NCBI GenBank assembly: GCA_035541895.1
Contig: DATKMK010000017.1
Location: 1-45,230, forward strand
From: DATKMK01 sp035541895
Lineage (GTDB): Bacteria; Desulfobacterota; Binatia; HRBIN30; JACQVA1
Direction of reading: 5' to 3'
DNA: 45,230 bases
The notes under the pieces are model-generated. The model was not told the origin of the DNA. It saw only the letters and a program-made list of their open reading frames with translations, and searched no databases. A program made the position numbers and the translations under genes. Below are positions 1 to 7,582 of this stretch, one piece after another. The first letter of the stretch is position 1, and the number at the start of each line of letters is the position of its first letter.

Positions 1-196
1 CTATCTCTGGGTGCCGGTGCCGACGGGCATGACCAGCGTGCAATTTGCCGAGCGGCTGCTTGAAAACGCCCGGGTGGTCGTCGCTGCCGGCGGTGCCTAC
101 GGCCACTACGGCGAAGGCTTCGTTCGCTTCTCGCTCACCGTTTCGGACCAACGCCTCGCCGAAGCGATGGAGCGGATTCGCAACGCGATGCAGTAG
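1..196 (+). CDS. C-terminal fragment of a class I/II aminotransferase
   Basis: Only the last 64 or so residues are in the window. The reading frame is open from base 2 (Tyr-Leu-Trp) to a TAG at 194-196, so the gene starts upstream. The visible piece has a VPVPTGMTS stretch, a GAYGHYGEGFVRFSL segment and a closing LAEAMERIRNAMQ helix. This is the usual end of the small domain of PLP-dependent fold-type I aminotransferases, such as LL-diaminopimelate or alanine aminotransferases. The G-x-FVRFSL segment contains the Arg that, in this family, binds the substrate alpha-carboxylate. The PLP lysine and the rest of the active site are outside the window, so the substrate cannot be named. The gene converges on the transporter gene, with 11 bp between the two stops. 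Confidence 0.75.
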   Translation, partial: YLWVPVPTGMTSVQFAERLLENARVVVAAGGAYGHYGEGFVRFSLTVSDQRLAEAMERIRNAMQ

Positions 197-199
197 CCG

Positions 200-217
200 C
201 GGCGCCGTCAGGCGCCG
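200..217. terminator. Hairpin between convergent genes
   Basis: CGGCGCC (200-206) and GGCGCCG (211-217) form a perfect 7-bp GC stem with a 4-base loop. The hairpin lies between the convergent aminotransferase and Nramp-like genes and overlaps the last codons of the latter. There is no clear T-run on either side, so termination in both directions is inferred from position and stem strength only. Confidence 0.5.
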
Positions 218-1497
218 GTGATGAGGAGGCTGCCGAGCATCATGACGGTGAGAGCAATCATGATGACCGTGGTCCCCCACGCGACGATGTTGAAGCTGCG
301 CGAGTTCACGTGTTCGCCCATGAGATCGCGACGGTTGACCAACTGCAGCATGAAAATCAGGACGAACGGGAGCAAGACGCCGTTCAGCACCTGCGACACG
401 TACATCACGCCGATCAACGGAAAGTTCGGCAACAGAATGAACACTGAGCCGAGGACGATCAGGGCCGTGTACAATCCGAAGAACTGCGGCGCCTCGTGAA
501 ATTTCTTGTCGATGCCGGTTTCCCAGCCCATCCCCTCGCACACATAGTACGCAGTCGACAGCGGGAGAATCGATGCGGAGAACAGCGAGGCATTGAACAA
601 CCCGAACGCGAATAGCCCGGCGCAATACGCGCCCGCCAGCGGCGCGAGTGCGAGCGCGGCGTCTTGCGCCGACTCGATCGCAATGTGCTGTTGGTGCAGC
701 GTCGCGGCGCACGCGACAATGATGAACACGGCGACGATGTCAGTGAAAATGCATCCGAGGATCACATCGTACCGCGAGTAGCGATAGTCGGCCGGGCGCA
801 CGCCCTTCTCGACCACGGCCGATTGCAGATAAAACTGCATCCACGGCGCGATGGTCGTGCCGACGATCCCGACCAGCATGGTCAGATAGTTCCCCCGCCA
901 ACTCCATTCGGGGACGACCATCCGTGCGAGCACCTGCCCCCACGATGGACCGGCCAGAAAGCCTGAAACGACGTACGCGAGGTAGAAGACGCACGCGACG
1001 AGGAAGACCTTCTCGACCCGCCGATACGTCCCGTAGACGATCAACCACCACACAAACAGCGCCGACAGCGGGATCGACAGGTACTTGCTCACGCCCCAGA
1101 TCTCGAGCGCGGCGGCGACGCCGGCGAACTCCGCGACCGTGTTCGCCAGATTCGCAAACAGCAACGCCGCCATGATGTAGAAGGTCACCTTGACGCCGTA
1201 CTGCTCGCGAATCAGATCCGACAGGCCCTTGCCCGTCATCGCCCCCATTCGCGCGCACATTTCCTGCACGACGATCAGCGCGACGGTGATCGGAATCATC
1301 GTCCACAACAGGCCGTAGCCGAACTGAGCGCCGGCCAACGAGTAGGTCGTGATGCCGCCGGCGTCGTTGTCGACGTTGGCGGTGATGATGCCGGGACCGA
1401 CCACCGCCAGCACGAGCGCCACGCGCGGCGGCAGGCGCACCCACGGGCGCCAGCGGCGCGGCAGCCAGCGGGTCAGTGCCCGAGCTTCCGTCTCCAT
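208..1497 (-). CDS. Nramp (SLC11)-family divalent metal transporter with atypical metal site
   Basis: This 429-residue polytopic inner-membrane protein has about 11 hydrophobic segments and Nramp-like TM1 and TM6 landmarks (VVGPGIITANVDNDAGG; GTTIAPWMQFYLQSA). Nramp proteins import Mn2+/Fe2+ with protons. Related clades carry Mg2+ or Al3+. In canonical members TM1 carries Asp-Pro-Gly-Asn and TM6 carries Met-Pro-His. Here TM1 reads D43-N-D45-A-G, and the TM6 residues aligned with Met and His are Ala217 and Trp219. The soft Met ligand is therefore missing and the substrate may not be Mn2+. The start at 1497 lies 25 bp inside the end of the upstream MgtE-like/CBS gene, so the two are translationally coupled and probably act together in divalent-cation homeostasis. 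The fold assignment is confident; the substrate is open. Confidence 0.88.
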   Translation of the reverse strand: METEARALTRWLPRRWRPWVRLPPRVALVLAVVGPGIITANVDNDAGGITTYSLAGAQFGYGLLWTMIPITVALIVVQEMCARMGAMTGKGLSDLIREQYGVKVTFYIMAALLFANLANTVAEFAGVAAALEIWGVSKYLSIPLSALFVWWLIVYGTYRRVEKVFLVACVFYLAYVVSGFLAGPSWGQVLARMVVPEWSWRGNYLTMLVGIVGTTIAPWMQFYLQSAVVEKGVRPADYRYSRYDVILGCIFTDIVAVFIIVACAATLHQQHIAIESAQDAALALAPLAGAYCAGLFAFGLFNASLFSASILPLSTAYYVCEGMGWETGIDKKFHEAPQFFGLYTALIVLGSVFILLPNFPLIGVMYVSQVLNGVLLPFVLIFMLQLVNRRDLMGEHVNSRSFNIVAWGTTVIMIALTVMMLGSLLITGA

Positions 1498-2816
1498 GCC
1501 TGCTTCGCAATGTGGCTGACGACGTCATCGACGGTGATCATGCCGACGAGCACGTTGTGATCGTCGACGACCGGAAGCGCGAGCAGATCGTACTTCTCGA
1601 CGATCTCGGCCACCGTGTCGCGGCTGTCGGTATGATGTACGCGCGCCGGGTCGTCGATCATGATGTCCCGCAAGCGGGCGGTCGGCTGCCCCAGAATCAG
1701 ATGCCGCAGCGTCAGTACGCCGACCAGCCGCTCGTCGGCGTCGACGACGAAGAGATAGTAAATCGCCTCGACTTCGGGCGCGGCGCCGCGTAGGCGGGCG
1801 AAAGTTTCGTCGACGGTCAAGTCGGCCGGCAACGCCACGAACTCGGTCGTCATCATGCCGCCCGCCGTATCCGGCGGGTAGCTGAGCAACTCGCGCACGT
1901 CTTGCGCCTCTTCGGTTTCCATTTCTCGCAACAGTTCGGTCGACTTCTCTTGCGGCAGCTCGCCGAGCAGGTCGGCGGCCTCGTCGGGCGGCATTTCTTC
2001 GAGGATGTCCGCCGCCCGCGCCGGCGGCATCGTTTCGATGAGCTGGGTTTGAATGCGCGTATCGTCGACTTCGGCGAGTGCGTCGGCCGCGGTCTCCGGA
2101 TCCAACGTCCCGAACATCGACGCGCGTTCATGGGTGTCGAGTTCGGTGAGAATCTCGGCGATATCGGCGGGATGCAGCTCCGAGAGTTGCCGCTGCAGCA
2201 CGCTCAGCCGCAGGCTTTGCGTGCGTTCGTCGAGCGAGACGGGCTGTACATACTGCCAGCGAATCAACTGATCGGCGGACAAGTAGCGCGACTGCGGCGC
2301 GACGCGGCGCACCATGCGATCGATTGCCGCTTCCCATCCCATGCGGCGCACGAGACCGCGCGTGCCGACGTCGACGTGCGCGAGCCGCAGGTCGGTCTTC
2401 GCCAGCCGCACGAAGTGGAGGTCGTTGACCCGCACCACTTTGGCCCCGCTCATGTCGACGATCTGCTTGTCGAGCAGCGTTTCCTTGACCAGGACCTCGC
2501 CGCCGGCCAGGCTTTTGGTCGGCGTCAACGCCGCGATGCCTACGGCGAGGCGGATGGCCGGACCATCGATGTCCTCAACGTCCGCCCACCGGCCGGTGAG
2601 CGCGAACCGTTCCCAACGACCGCGCTGCACGACGAACGCCACCACCGGTGGAAACATATCGGCTACCGATACCGACAGATCGCTCAAAAGACCGACTTCG
2701 ATGCCGTTCGCATCCAGCACCGGTTTGCCGAGCAGCGTCGACAAGAACAGAAAGCCCGCGAATTCGAAATCGAGCGGCGAACGCAACGGGTCATTGGTCA
2801 CGGCCGCGTCGCTCAT
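1473..2816 (-). CDS. PRC-barrel / MgtE_N / CBS-pair cytoplasmic protein without a channel domain
   Basis: This 447-residue soluble protein begins with about 190 residues resembling PRC-barrel repeats (for example VGLLSDLSVSVADMF and DMSGAKVVRVNDL). An MgtE_N superhelical domain follows at about 205-320, with repeated acidic helices such as LHPADIAEILTEL and MPPDEAADLLGELP. A CBS pair occupies about 325-440, starting at TAGGMMTTEFVALP and ending in VDDVVSHIAKQAWRRKLGH. In true MgtE Mg2+ channels the N and CBS domains bind Mg2+ and gate a C-terminal five-helix channel. That channel is absent here: the protein stops after CBS2, and the next gene encodes an Nramp-like transporter overlapping by 25 bp. 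A plausible inference is a Mg2+-sensing regulatory subunit for that transporter. The start at 2816 is an ATG without a strong ribosome-binding site. Confidence 0.85.
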   Translation of the reverse strand: MSDAAVTNDPLRSPLDFEFAGFLFLSTLLGKPVLDANGIEVGLLSDLSVSVADMFPPVVAFVVQRGRWERFALTGRWADVEDIDGPAIRLAVGIAALTPTKSLAGGEVLVKETLLDKQIVDMSGAKVVRVNDLHFVRLAKTDLRLAHVDVGTRGLVRRMGWEAAIDRMVRRVAPQSRYLSADQLIRWQYVQPVSLDERTQSLRLSVLQRQLSELHPADIAEILTELDTHERASMFGTLDPETAADALAEVDDTRIQTQLIETMPPARAADILEEMPPDEAADLLGELPQEKSTELLREMETEEAQDVRELLSYPPDTAGGMMTTEFVALPADLTVDETFARLRGAAPEVEAIYYLFVVDADERLVGVLTLRHLILGQPTARLRDIMIDDPARVHHTDSRDTVAEIVEKYDLLALPVVDDHNVLVGMITVDDVVSHIAKQAWRRKLGH

Positions 2817-3056
2817 GGATGTACCCGAACGATCGGCCGCCGCCTGATACGGGCGTGCTCGTCAACGCGGTCAATTGTCGATGTCTGTGCCGCCATCGAG
2901 ATCCCGTTCTTCCACGCCGGGACCTCCAACGGCCTAGGCGAGGAATGCTTGTGTCGAACTACTCGGCGGTTCGGACCGCTGGTCGCCTTCTTTGTCCATC
3001 ACGTCTCGGTGGTTTTCCTTAGCTGACTCGACGCAAACTCGCCAGCGAAAATCAGG

Positions 3057-3155
3057 TCATTGGCGGAAAAAGTAGAACCAGTCGATCACGACGAACGAGG
3101 CCACGAGCGCGCCCAGGCACAGCCACAACACCACGCGACGGGTGCGTTCCGTCAT
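3057..3155 (-). CDS. Putative 32-residue single-span membrane protein
   Basis: On the minus strand an ATG at 3155 opens a 32-codon frame ending in TGA at 3057. The product begins MTERTRRVVLWL, has one hydrophobic helix of about 20 residues, and ends DWFYFFRQ. The positively charged N-terminus and aromatic C-terminal end are typical of a real single-pass miniprotein. It lies 43 bp downstream of the DUF2333 gene on the same strand, in otherwise empty DNA, and may be its operon partner. No strong Shine-Dalgarno sequence is seen, and no family is recognised. A short GCGGT-TCGG-ACCGC hairpin at 2966-2979 could end the transcript. It could still be a chance ORF. Confidence 0.4.
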   Translation of the reverse strand: MTERTRRVVLWLCLGALVASFVVIDWFYFFRQ

Positions 3156-3198
3156 GGCGAAGTCGCAGGGCTCGCGGTACGGAGGTCGGCGGCTGCGC

Positions 3199-4119
3199 TC
3201 ACCGTTCGAGTTCCTCGCGGATTGAATAGACCTTCTGCCGAGCTTCGGTGATGTAGCCGTCGAGGTTCCGTCGATGATTCGCCAGGAGGCCGTCGGGGCT
3301 GCCGTCGAGGACGACTAACGGTTTGAGCGTGGCCGCCTGGTCGAGCGCCGCGGCGACTTCGTCCGCCAGTGTCCGCAGCACCGGCTTGACCTCGAACGAA
3401 TGAGCGTATTCGCGATCGATGGCGCGCATCAGGTGCCCAATCACGTAGGCAACTCCCTGCGCGTGGTAGAAGACGTCGTCGGTGCGCCAGAAACTTTCGT
3501 CGCGATACAACGCCGCGTGTGCGTCGCCCAGCAAATCGCTCCACGCCTGCATCAGGCGCGTCAGCTCGACGTTGCGCTGGTTGATCGGCTTGGACCGCGG
3601 CGGCGTCGTGTGCAGGCCGCTCACGTACTGCCGCAGCCGCGACACGCCCTCGCTGAATTTACTTTCCGCCGACGGCAGCCAGAGCTTGAGCGCGTCGTTG
3701 CGAAACGCGGTGTCGGCGGCCACCAGATTGTCGTCATATTGGTCGCTCGACACCTTGGTCAGATGATCCTTGAACACGCGCACGCTTTCGCGCACGGCCA
3801 AGATGATCCCGAGTTGGCGGTTGGCGTTGTTGTCGGCCCACAGCGTCGGCCCCCACAGAATGAAATCGTTCGGCCGCCAGCCGGTGCCGCCGCGCAGTTC
3901 GTGATCGACGATGTCAGCGACCGTCGTCGCGAACACCTCGCCGGAGACGAACGCCTGGTTTGCCGGAAAGCGGGCGTCGAGATCGAACGGCAGGATGTTG
4001 TGGCGTTTCTGCGCAAAGTGCAGCACCAACGGTCCCGCAGCCAACGCCAATACGATGAGAATCAGCAGCAGCCGAGCCAGCGTCGAACCGCCGCGATCCG
4101 CCGAACGTGTGTCCGCCAT
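3199..4119 (-). CDS. DUF2333 family membrane-anchored protein
   Basis: This 306-residue protein has one N-terminal membrane helix at about 15-33 and a large extracytoplasmic domain. The segments GWRPNDFILWGPTLWADN, NRQLGIILAVRESVRVFKDHL and LWLPSAESKFSEG match my knowledge of DUF2333 proteins, an uncharacterised family common in Gram-negative bacteria. The C-terminal part is helical (VLRTLADEVAAALDQAATL) and ends in a charged helix, ARQKVYSIREELER. No catalytic motif is evident and the function is unknown. It is transcribed divergently from the sugar ABC ATPase gene, with 83 bp between their starts, and may be co-transcribed with the tiny membrane ORF downstream. Confidence 0.8.
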   Translation of the reverse strand: MADTRSADRGGSTLARLLLILIVLALAAGPLVLHFAQKRHNILPFDLDARFPANQAFVSGEVFATTVADIVDHELRGGTGWRPNDFILWGPTLWADNNANRQLGIILAVRESVRVFKDHLTKVSSDQYDDNLVAADTAFRNDALKLWLPSAESKFSEGVSRLRQYVSGLHTTPPRSKPINQRNVELTRLMQAWSDLLGDAHAALYRDESFWRTDDVFYHAQGVAYVIGHLMRAIDREYAHSFEVKPVLRTLADEVAAALDQAATLKPLVVLDGSPDGLLANHRRNLDGYITEARQKVYSIREELER

Positions 4120-4120
4120 G

Positions 4121-4146
4121 GCCAGGTGCCTAGCATGACGCCTGGC
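4121..4146. promoter_or_regulatory. Inverted repeat in a divergent promoter region
   Basis: GCCAGG (4121-4126) and CCTGGC (4141-4146) are a perfect 6-bp inverted repeat with a 14-base spacer. It sits in the 83-bp gap between the divergent DUF2333 and ABC ATPase starts, immediately next to the DUF2333 start codon. The 20-base centre-to-centre spacing would fit a dimeric repressor. It is short and could be chance. Confidence 0.22.
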
Positions 4147-4202
4147 TTGAGTGAACCGACGCGCGATTGTGGATAGCGGTCGGCTTCTTGTAAGGACAGC
4201 GC

Positions 4203-5606
4203 ATGCCGAACCAAGTGGCGCTGAGGGTCGACGGTGCCGAGGTGCGCTACGGCGAAACCACGGCGCTCGCCGGCGTCTCGCTGGAGATCACGGCCGGCCG
4301 CGTTCACGCGCTCGTCGGCGAAAACGGCGCGGGCAAGTCGACATTGCTCAAGGCGCTTGCCGGGATGACCGCCCTCGACGCCGGCACGATCGCCATCGCC
4401 GCGGGCCTGCGGGTCGAGTGGGTCCCGCAGGAGCTGGCACTCGTTCCCGATCTCACCGTGGCGGAGACGATGTTCCTCGGCCGCGAGCGGCGCGGTCGTT
4501 GTCGCTTGTTGCAGCGTCGCACGATGGAGCGCGAAGCCGCCGCCGCGCTGGCAACGATCAGTTGTCGCGCCGCGCCGGGCGCACGGATCGCCAAGCTGAG
4601 CGCGCCGGTGCGCAAGCAAGTCCAGCTCGCGCGGGGGTTCGCGACGGCCGCCGACGTTCTGCTGCTCGATGAACCGACCGCGGTTCTCGGCGGCGAAGAA
4701 ACTCGCGCTCTGTTTCGCGCGATTGATGTCGCTCGCACGCGCGGGGCGGCGGTCGTATACGTCTCGCATCAAATTGCCGAGGTGCTGGCGATCGCGGACG
4801 TCGTCACGGTTCTGCGCGATGGACGGCAGGTCTCAACGGATCCAGTGGCACTGGTCGATACGCCCACCATCGTGTCACGCATGGTGGGACGCCCGCTAAT
4901 CGCGGTGAAGAGGTTCTCGGTCGCGCGCCAGGCGGATCGCCCGCGTCGCCTTCAGGTACGCGAGCTGTGTGCAGGCATCCTGCGCGACGTGTCCTTCGAT
5001 GTCGCAGCGGGCGAAATCGTCGGGGTCACCGGCTTGGTCGGCGCGGGTCGGAGCGACTTGCTCGAATGCATCGCCGGCACATCGGCGCGGCGGTCCGGGC
5101 ACGTCGAGGTGCACGGCACGATCGCGTTGGTGCCCGAAGATCGGATCCGCAAGGGGTTGGTGCCGACCCTGTCGCTGCACGAGAATGTCTTCCTGCCGGC
5201 GCCGCACCGCTGGCTCCGGACGCGAGCGGAGCGGCGCGAGTGTGCTCGCTGGCTTGCGCAGCTCCACATCCGCTCAAGCGGAATCGACGCGCTGCCGACC
5301 ACGCTCTCGGGCGGGAATCAACAGAAGGTCCTGCTGGCGCGGGCGCTGCGGCGTACGCCCGACATCTTGTTGCTCGATGAACCGACCGCCGGCGTGGACA
5401 TCGCCGCGAAGGCGGAGATCCACGACATCGTCCGCGCTCACGCCGCCGCCGGCGCCGCGGTTGTCATGGCGTCGAGTGACTTGCCGGAGTTGCTGGGCCT
5501 GTGCGATCGCATCATCGCATTGCGCAACGGCGAGCAAGTCGGCGTCGTGCCGATCGCCGAGGCGACCGAACCGCGGCTCGCCGAATTGATCACGGGGGCG
5601 GCGTGA
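4203..5606 (+). CDS. Sugar-type ABC importer, duplicated ATPase subunit
   Basis: This 467-residue protein has two ABC domains in tandem, the architecture of RbsA/XylG/MglA-type carbohydrate importers. It would energise uptake at the inner membrane together with the next two genes. Domain 1 has Walker A GENGAGKST (Lys45), a degenerate signature LSAPVRKQVQLARG near 130 and Walker B LLLDEPTA near 156-163. Domain 2 has the usual altered P-loop, GLVGAGRSDLLE, which lacks the Lys, but a proper signature LSGGNQQK (about 368) and LLLDEPTAGVD. This split between the two sites is normal for the family. At 467 residues it is slightly shorter than the usual 500 or so. The start is ATG at 4203, preceded by AAGGA at 6 bases. 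The stop overlaps the GTG of the permease gene. Confidence 0.92.
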   Translation: MPNQVALRVDGAEVRYGETTALAGVSLEITAGRVHALVGENGAGKSTLLKALAGMTALDAGTIAIAAGLRVEWVPQELALVPDLTVAETMFLGRERRGRCRLLQRRTMEREAAAALATISCRAAPGARIAKLSAPVRKQVQLARGFATAADVLLLDEPTAVLGGEETRALFRAIDVARTRGAAVVYVSHQIAEVLAIADVVTVLRDGRQVSTDPVALVDTPTIVSRMVGRPLIAVKRFSVARQADRPRRLQVRELCAGILRDVSFDVAAGEIVGVTGLVGAGRSDLLECIAGTSARRSGHVEVHGTIALVPEDRIRKGLVPTLSLHENVFLPAPHRWLRTRAERRECARWLAQLHIRSSGIDALPTTLSGGNQQKVLLARALRRTPDILLLDEPTAGVDIAAKAEIHDIVRAHAAAGAAVVMASSDLPELLGLCDRIIALRNGEQVGVVPIAEATEPRLAELITGAA

Positions 5607-6562
5607 TCCGGCGACGTCTCGTCTCCGGCGCCAGCGCGGCGCTGATTTTAGCGATCGAGTTCGCGCTCTTCGCCTTCGTGCTGGCCCCGCGCGACGGCCG
5701 GCCGAGCACGTTTGCCAATCTCGCCAACGTCGGGTTGATCCTCAAATACTCGAGCATCTACGGTATCGGCGCGATCGGCGCCGCGATGATCATCGGCGCC
5801 GGCGGCATCGATCTCGCCGCGGGCTCGGTGATCGCACTGGCCTCCGTGACAACCGGCCACTTGTTCGTGGTCGACGGATGGCCGCTCGCAATCGCGATGG
5901 CCGCCGGCCTGCTGATTGGTGCGCTGGTCGGCGCGGTTGCGGCGCTCTTGGTCGTGCGGGCACAGTTGCCGCCGTTCATTGCCACACTCGGCACCATGGG
6001 CGTGGCGCGCGGCGCCGCGTTCGTGATCACCGAAGGCCGCTTCTACGATCTGTCGGGCCATCTGCCCGCCGGCTTCGCCCCGTTCGGTGTCCCGCTTGGC
6101 GCGTGGCCGGGCGTACTGATGTTCGTCGCAGCCGTGATCTTCCACGTGGTGGTGATCTACACGGCGCTCGGCCGGCACTTGCTCGCCGTCGGCGGCAACG
6201 AGCTCGCCGCATGCTACGCCGGGGTGCGCGTCGCTCGCGTGAAGACGTTCGTGTACGTTACCGGCGGCACGCTCGCCGGACTCGCCGGCGTGGTGCTCGC
6301 GGTAGTGCAGGGGCAGGGCAAGGCCGATCTCGCCACGGGCTACGAACTCGACATCATCGCTGCGGCGGTAATCGGCGGCGCGTCGCTCAGCGGCGGTCGC
6401 GCCTCGGTGGTCGGTGCGGTGCTCGGCTCGCTGATCTTCGGCGTCTTGCGCAACGCGTTGCCGCAGATTCCCGGCGGCACTTACGCCGATCGGCTGATCA
6501 TCGGCGTCGCGGTGCTGCTCATCGCGGTGATGGATCGCGTGGCCGCGCGGCGGGGAGACTGA
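5603..6562 (+). CDS. Sugar-type ABC importer permease (BPD_transp_2 family)
   Basis: This 319-residue polytopic protein has about 9-10 membrane segments and resembles RbsC/XylH-type permeases. Diagnostic stretches are AMIIGAGGIDLAAGSVIALAS, VVRAQLPPFIATLGTM, and the coupling region GYELDIIAAAVIGGASLSGG followed by GSLIFGVLRN. These are the conserved permease features that contact the duplicated ATPase. I chose the GTG at 5603 because it overlaps the ATPase stop as GTGA and gives a normal MIRRRL N-terminus. The open frame continues upstream only inside the ATPase gene. It works with the ATPase and the lipoprotein receptor that follows. The transported sugar or related solute cannot be told from sequence. 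Confidence 0.92.
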   Translation: MIRRRLVSGASAALILAIEFALFAFVLAPRDGRPSTFANLANVGLILKYSSIYGIGAIGAAMIIGAGGIDLAAGSVIALASVTTGHLFVVDGWPLAIAMAAGLLIGALVGAVAALLVVRAQLPPFIATLGTMGVARGAAFVITEGRFYDLSGHLPAGFAPFGVPLGAWPGVLMFVAAVIFHVVVIYTALGRHLLAVGGNELAACYAGVRVARVKTFVYVTGGTLAGLAGVVLAVVQGQGKADLATGYELDIIAAAVIGGASLSGGRASVVGAVLGSLIFGVLRNALPQIPGGTYADRLIIGVAVLLIAVMDRVAARRGD

Positions 6563-6635
6563 ACCGGCGCGGAAGGGGCCGCTGTCCGCCCGTGCGTGTT
6601 TGCGCCGAGGGTGCGTTGGGTTAAGGTCGGCCGCC

Positions 6636-7580
6636 ATGACGTTTCGAAGATTCGTCGCACTCGGTCTTCTCGTCGCAGTACTCGGTTGCGCGGACCGCTC
6701 GCCTCCGCCCAACCGACTCCGTTTCGCGATCATTCCAAAGGCCATCCACATTCCGGTGTTCGAGTACGCGCGCATCGCGGCCGAGCGCACGGCGAAGGAA
6801 CTTGGCGTCGAGGTGGTCTGGCGGGGCGCCGAGACCACCGACGAAATTCGCCAGAAGGAGATCCTCGAATCGTTCATCAGCCAGCGAGTCGACGGCATCG
6901 CCATCTCGTGCCTCAACGGCGACCTGCTCACTGACGCCATCGATCGCGCCGTCGACGCCGGCATTCCGGTCATCACTTGGGATTCCGATGCGCCCAAGAG
7001 CAAGCGGCTGGCGTTCTACGGCGTCAACGACGTCGAAGGCGGGCGTGCGCTCGGCGATGGTCTCGCCAAGTTGCTCGGCGGCAGGGGACGAGTCGCCCTG
7101 ATTACTTCGCTCGGAGCCGACAACCTGCAGAAGCGACTCGAAGGGGCACAGGCGGCGCTGGCGCAGTATCCCGACATCACGATCGTCGAGACTTTCGACG
7201 TGCGTGACGACGCCGTCCGCGTCGCGGAAGTGATCGCGTCGGCGTCGCAACGCTATCCCGATCTCGACGGGTGGCTGTCGGTCGGCGGCTGGCCGGTGTT
7301 CGTGCGCAATGCACTGGATCCGGTCGACACCAGCCGCACCAAAGTCGTTGCCTTTGACACCATCCCGCCGGCGCCCGATCTCCTGCGCGCTGGAAAAGTG
7401 CAGCTCCTGGTTGGCCAGAAATACTTCGGATGGGGTGAAGAGTCGGTGCGGCTGCTCAAGCAGATCGCCGATGGTCAGCACCCGACCGAGGTCTACCACT
7501 ACTCCGGCATCGACGTGGTCACCCGCGAGAACGTCGAGGCGTACGCGGAGCAGTGGAAGCGGTGGGAAGCGGGACGCTGA
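6636..7580 (+). CDS. Periplasmic sugar-binding lipoprotein of the ABC importer
   Basis: This 314-residue protein starts with a lipoprotein signal (MTFRRFVALGLLVAVLGC, lipobox V-L-G-C with Cys at 18), then a type I periplasmic binding fold of the RbsB/YtfQ class. Landmarks are FAIIPKAIHIPVFEYARIAA, QRVDGIAISCLNGD, GIPVITWDSDAP, YGVNDVEGGRALGDGLAKLL and the hinge region VVAFDTIPPAPDLLRAGKVQ. Asp and Asn in the ITWDSD and YGVND loops are the usual ligand contacts. It is last in the cluster, whereas sugar receptors are often first. The ATG at 6636 is the first that yields the lipobox. Lipid anchoring suggests attachment to the inner membrane or the periplasmic face of the outer membrane. Its stop is 2 bp from the convergent DUF4380 stop. 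Confidence 0.9.
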   Translation: MTFRRFVALGLLVAVLGCADRSPPPNRLRFAIIPKAIHIPVFEYARIAAERTAKELGVEVVWRGAETTDEIRQKEILESFISQRVDGIAISCLNGDLLTDAIDRAVDAGIPVITWDSDAPKSKRLAFYGVNDVEGGRALGDGLAKLLGGRGRVALITSLGADNLQKRLEGAQAALAQYPDITIVETFDVRDDAVRVAEVIASASQRYPDLDGWLSVGGWPVFVRNALDPVDTSRTKVVAFDTIPPAPDLLRAGKVQLLVGQKYFGWGEESVRLLKQIADGQHPTEVYHYSGIDVVTRENVEAYAEQWKRWEAGR

Positions 7581-7582
7581 CG

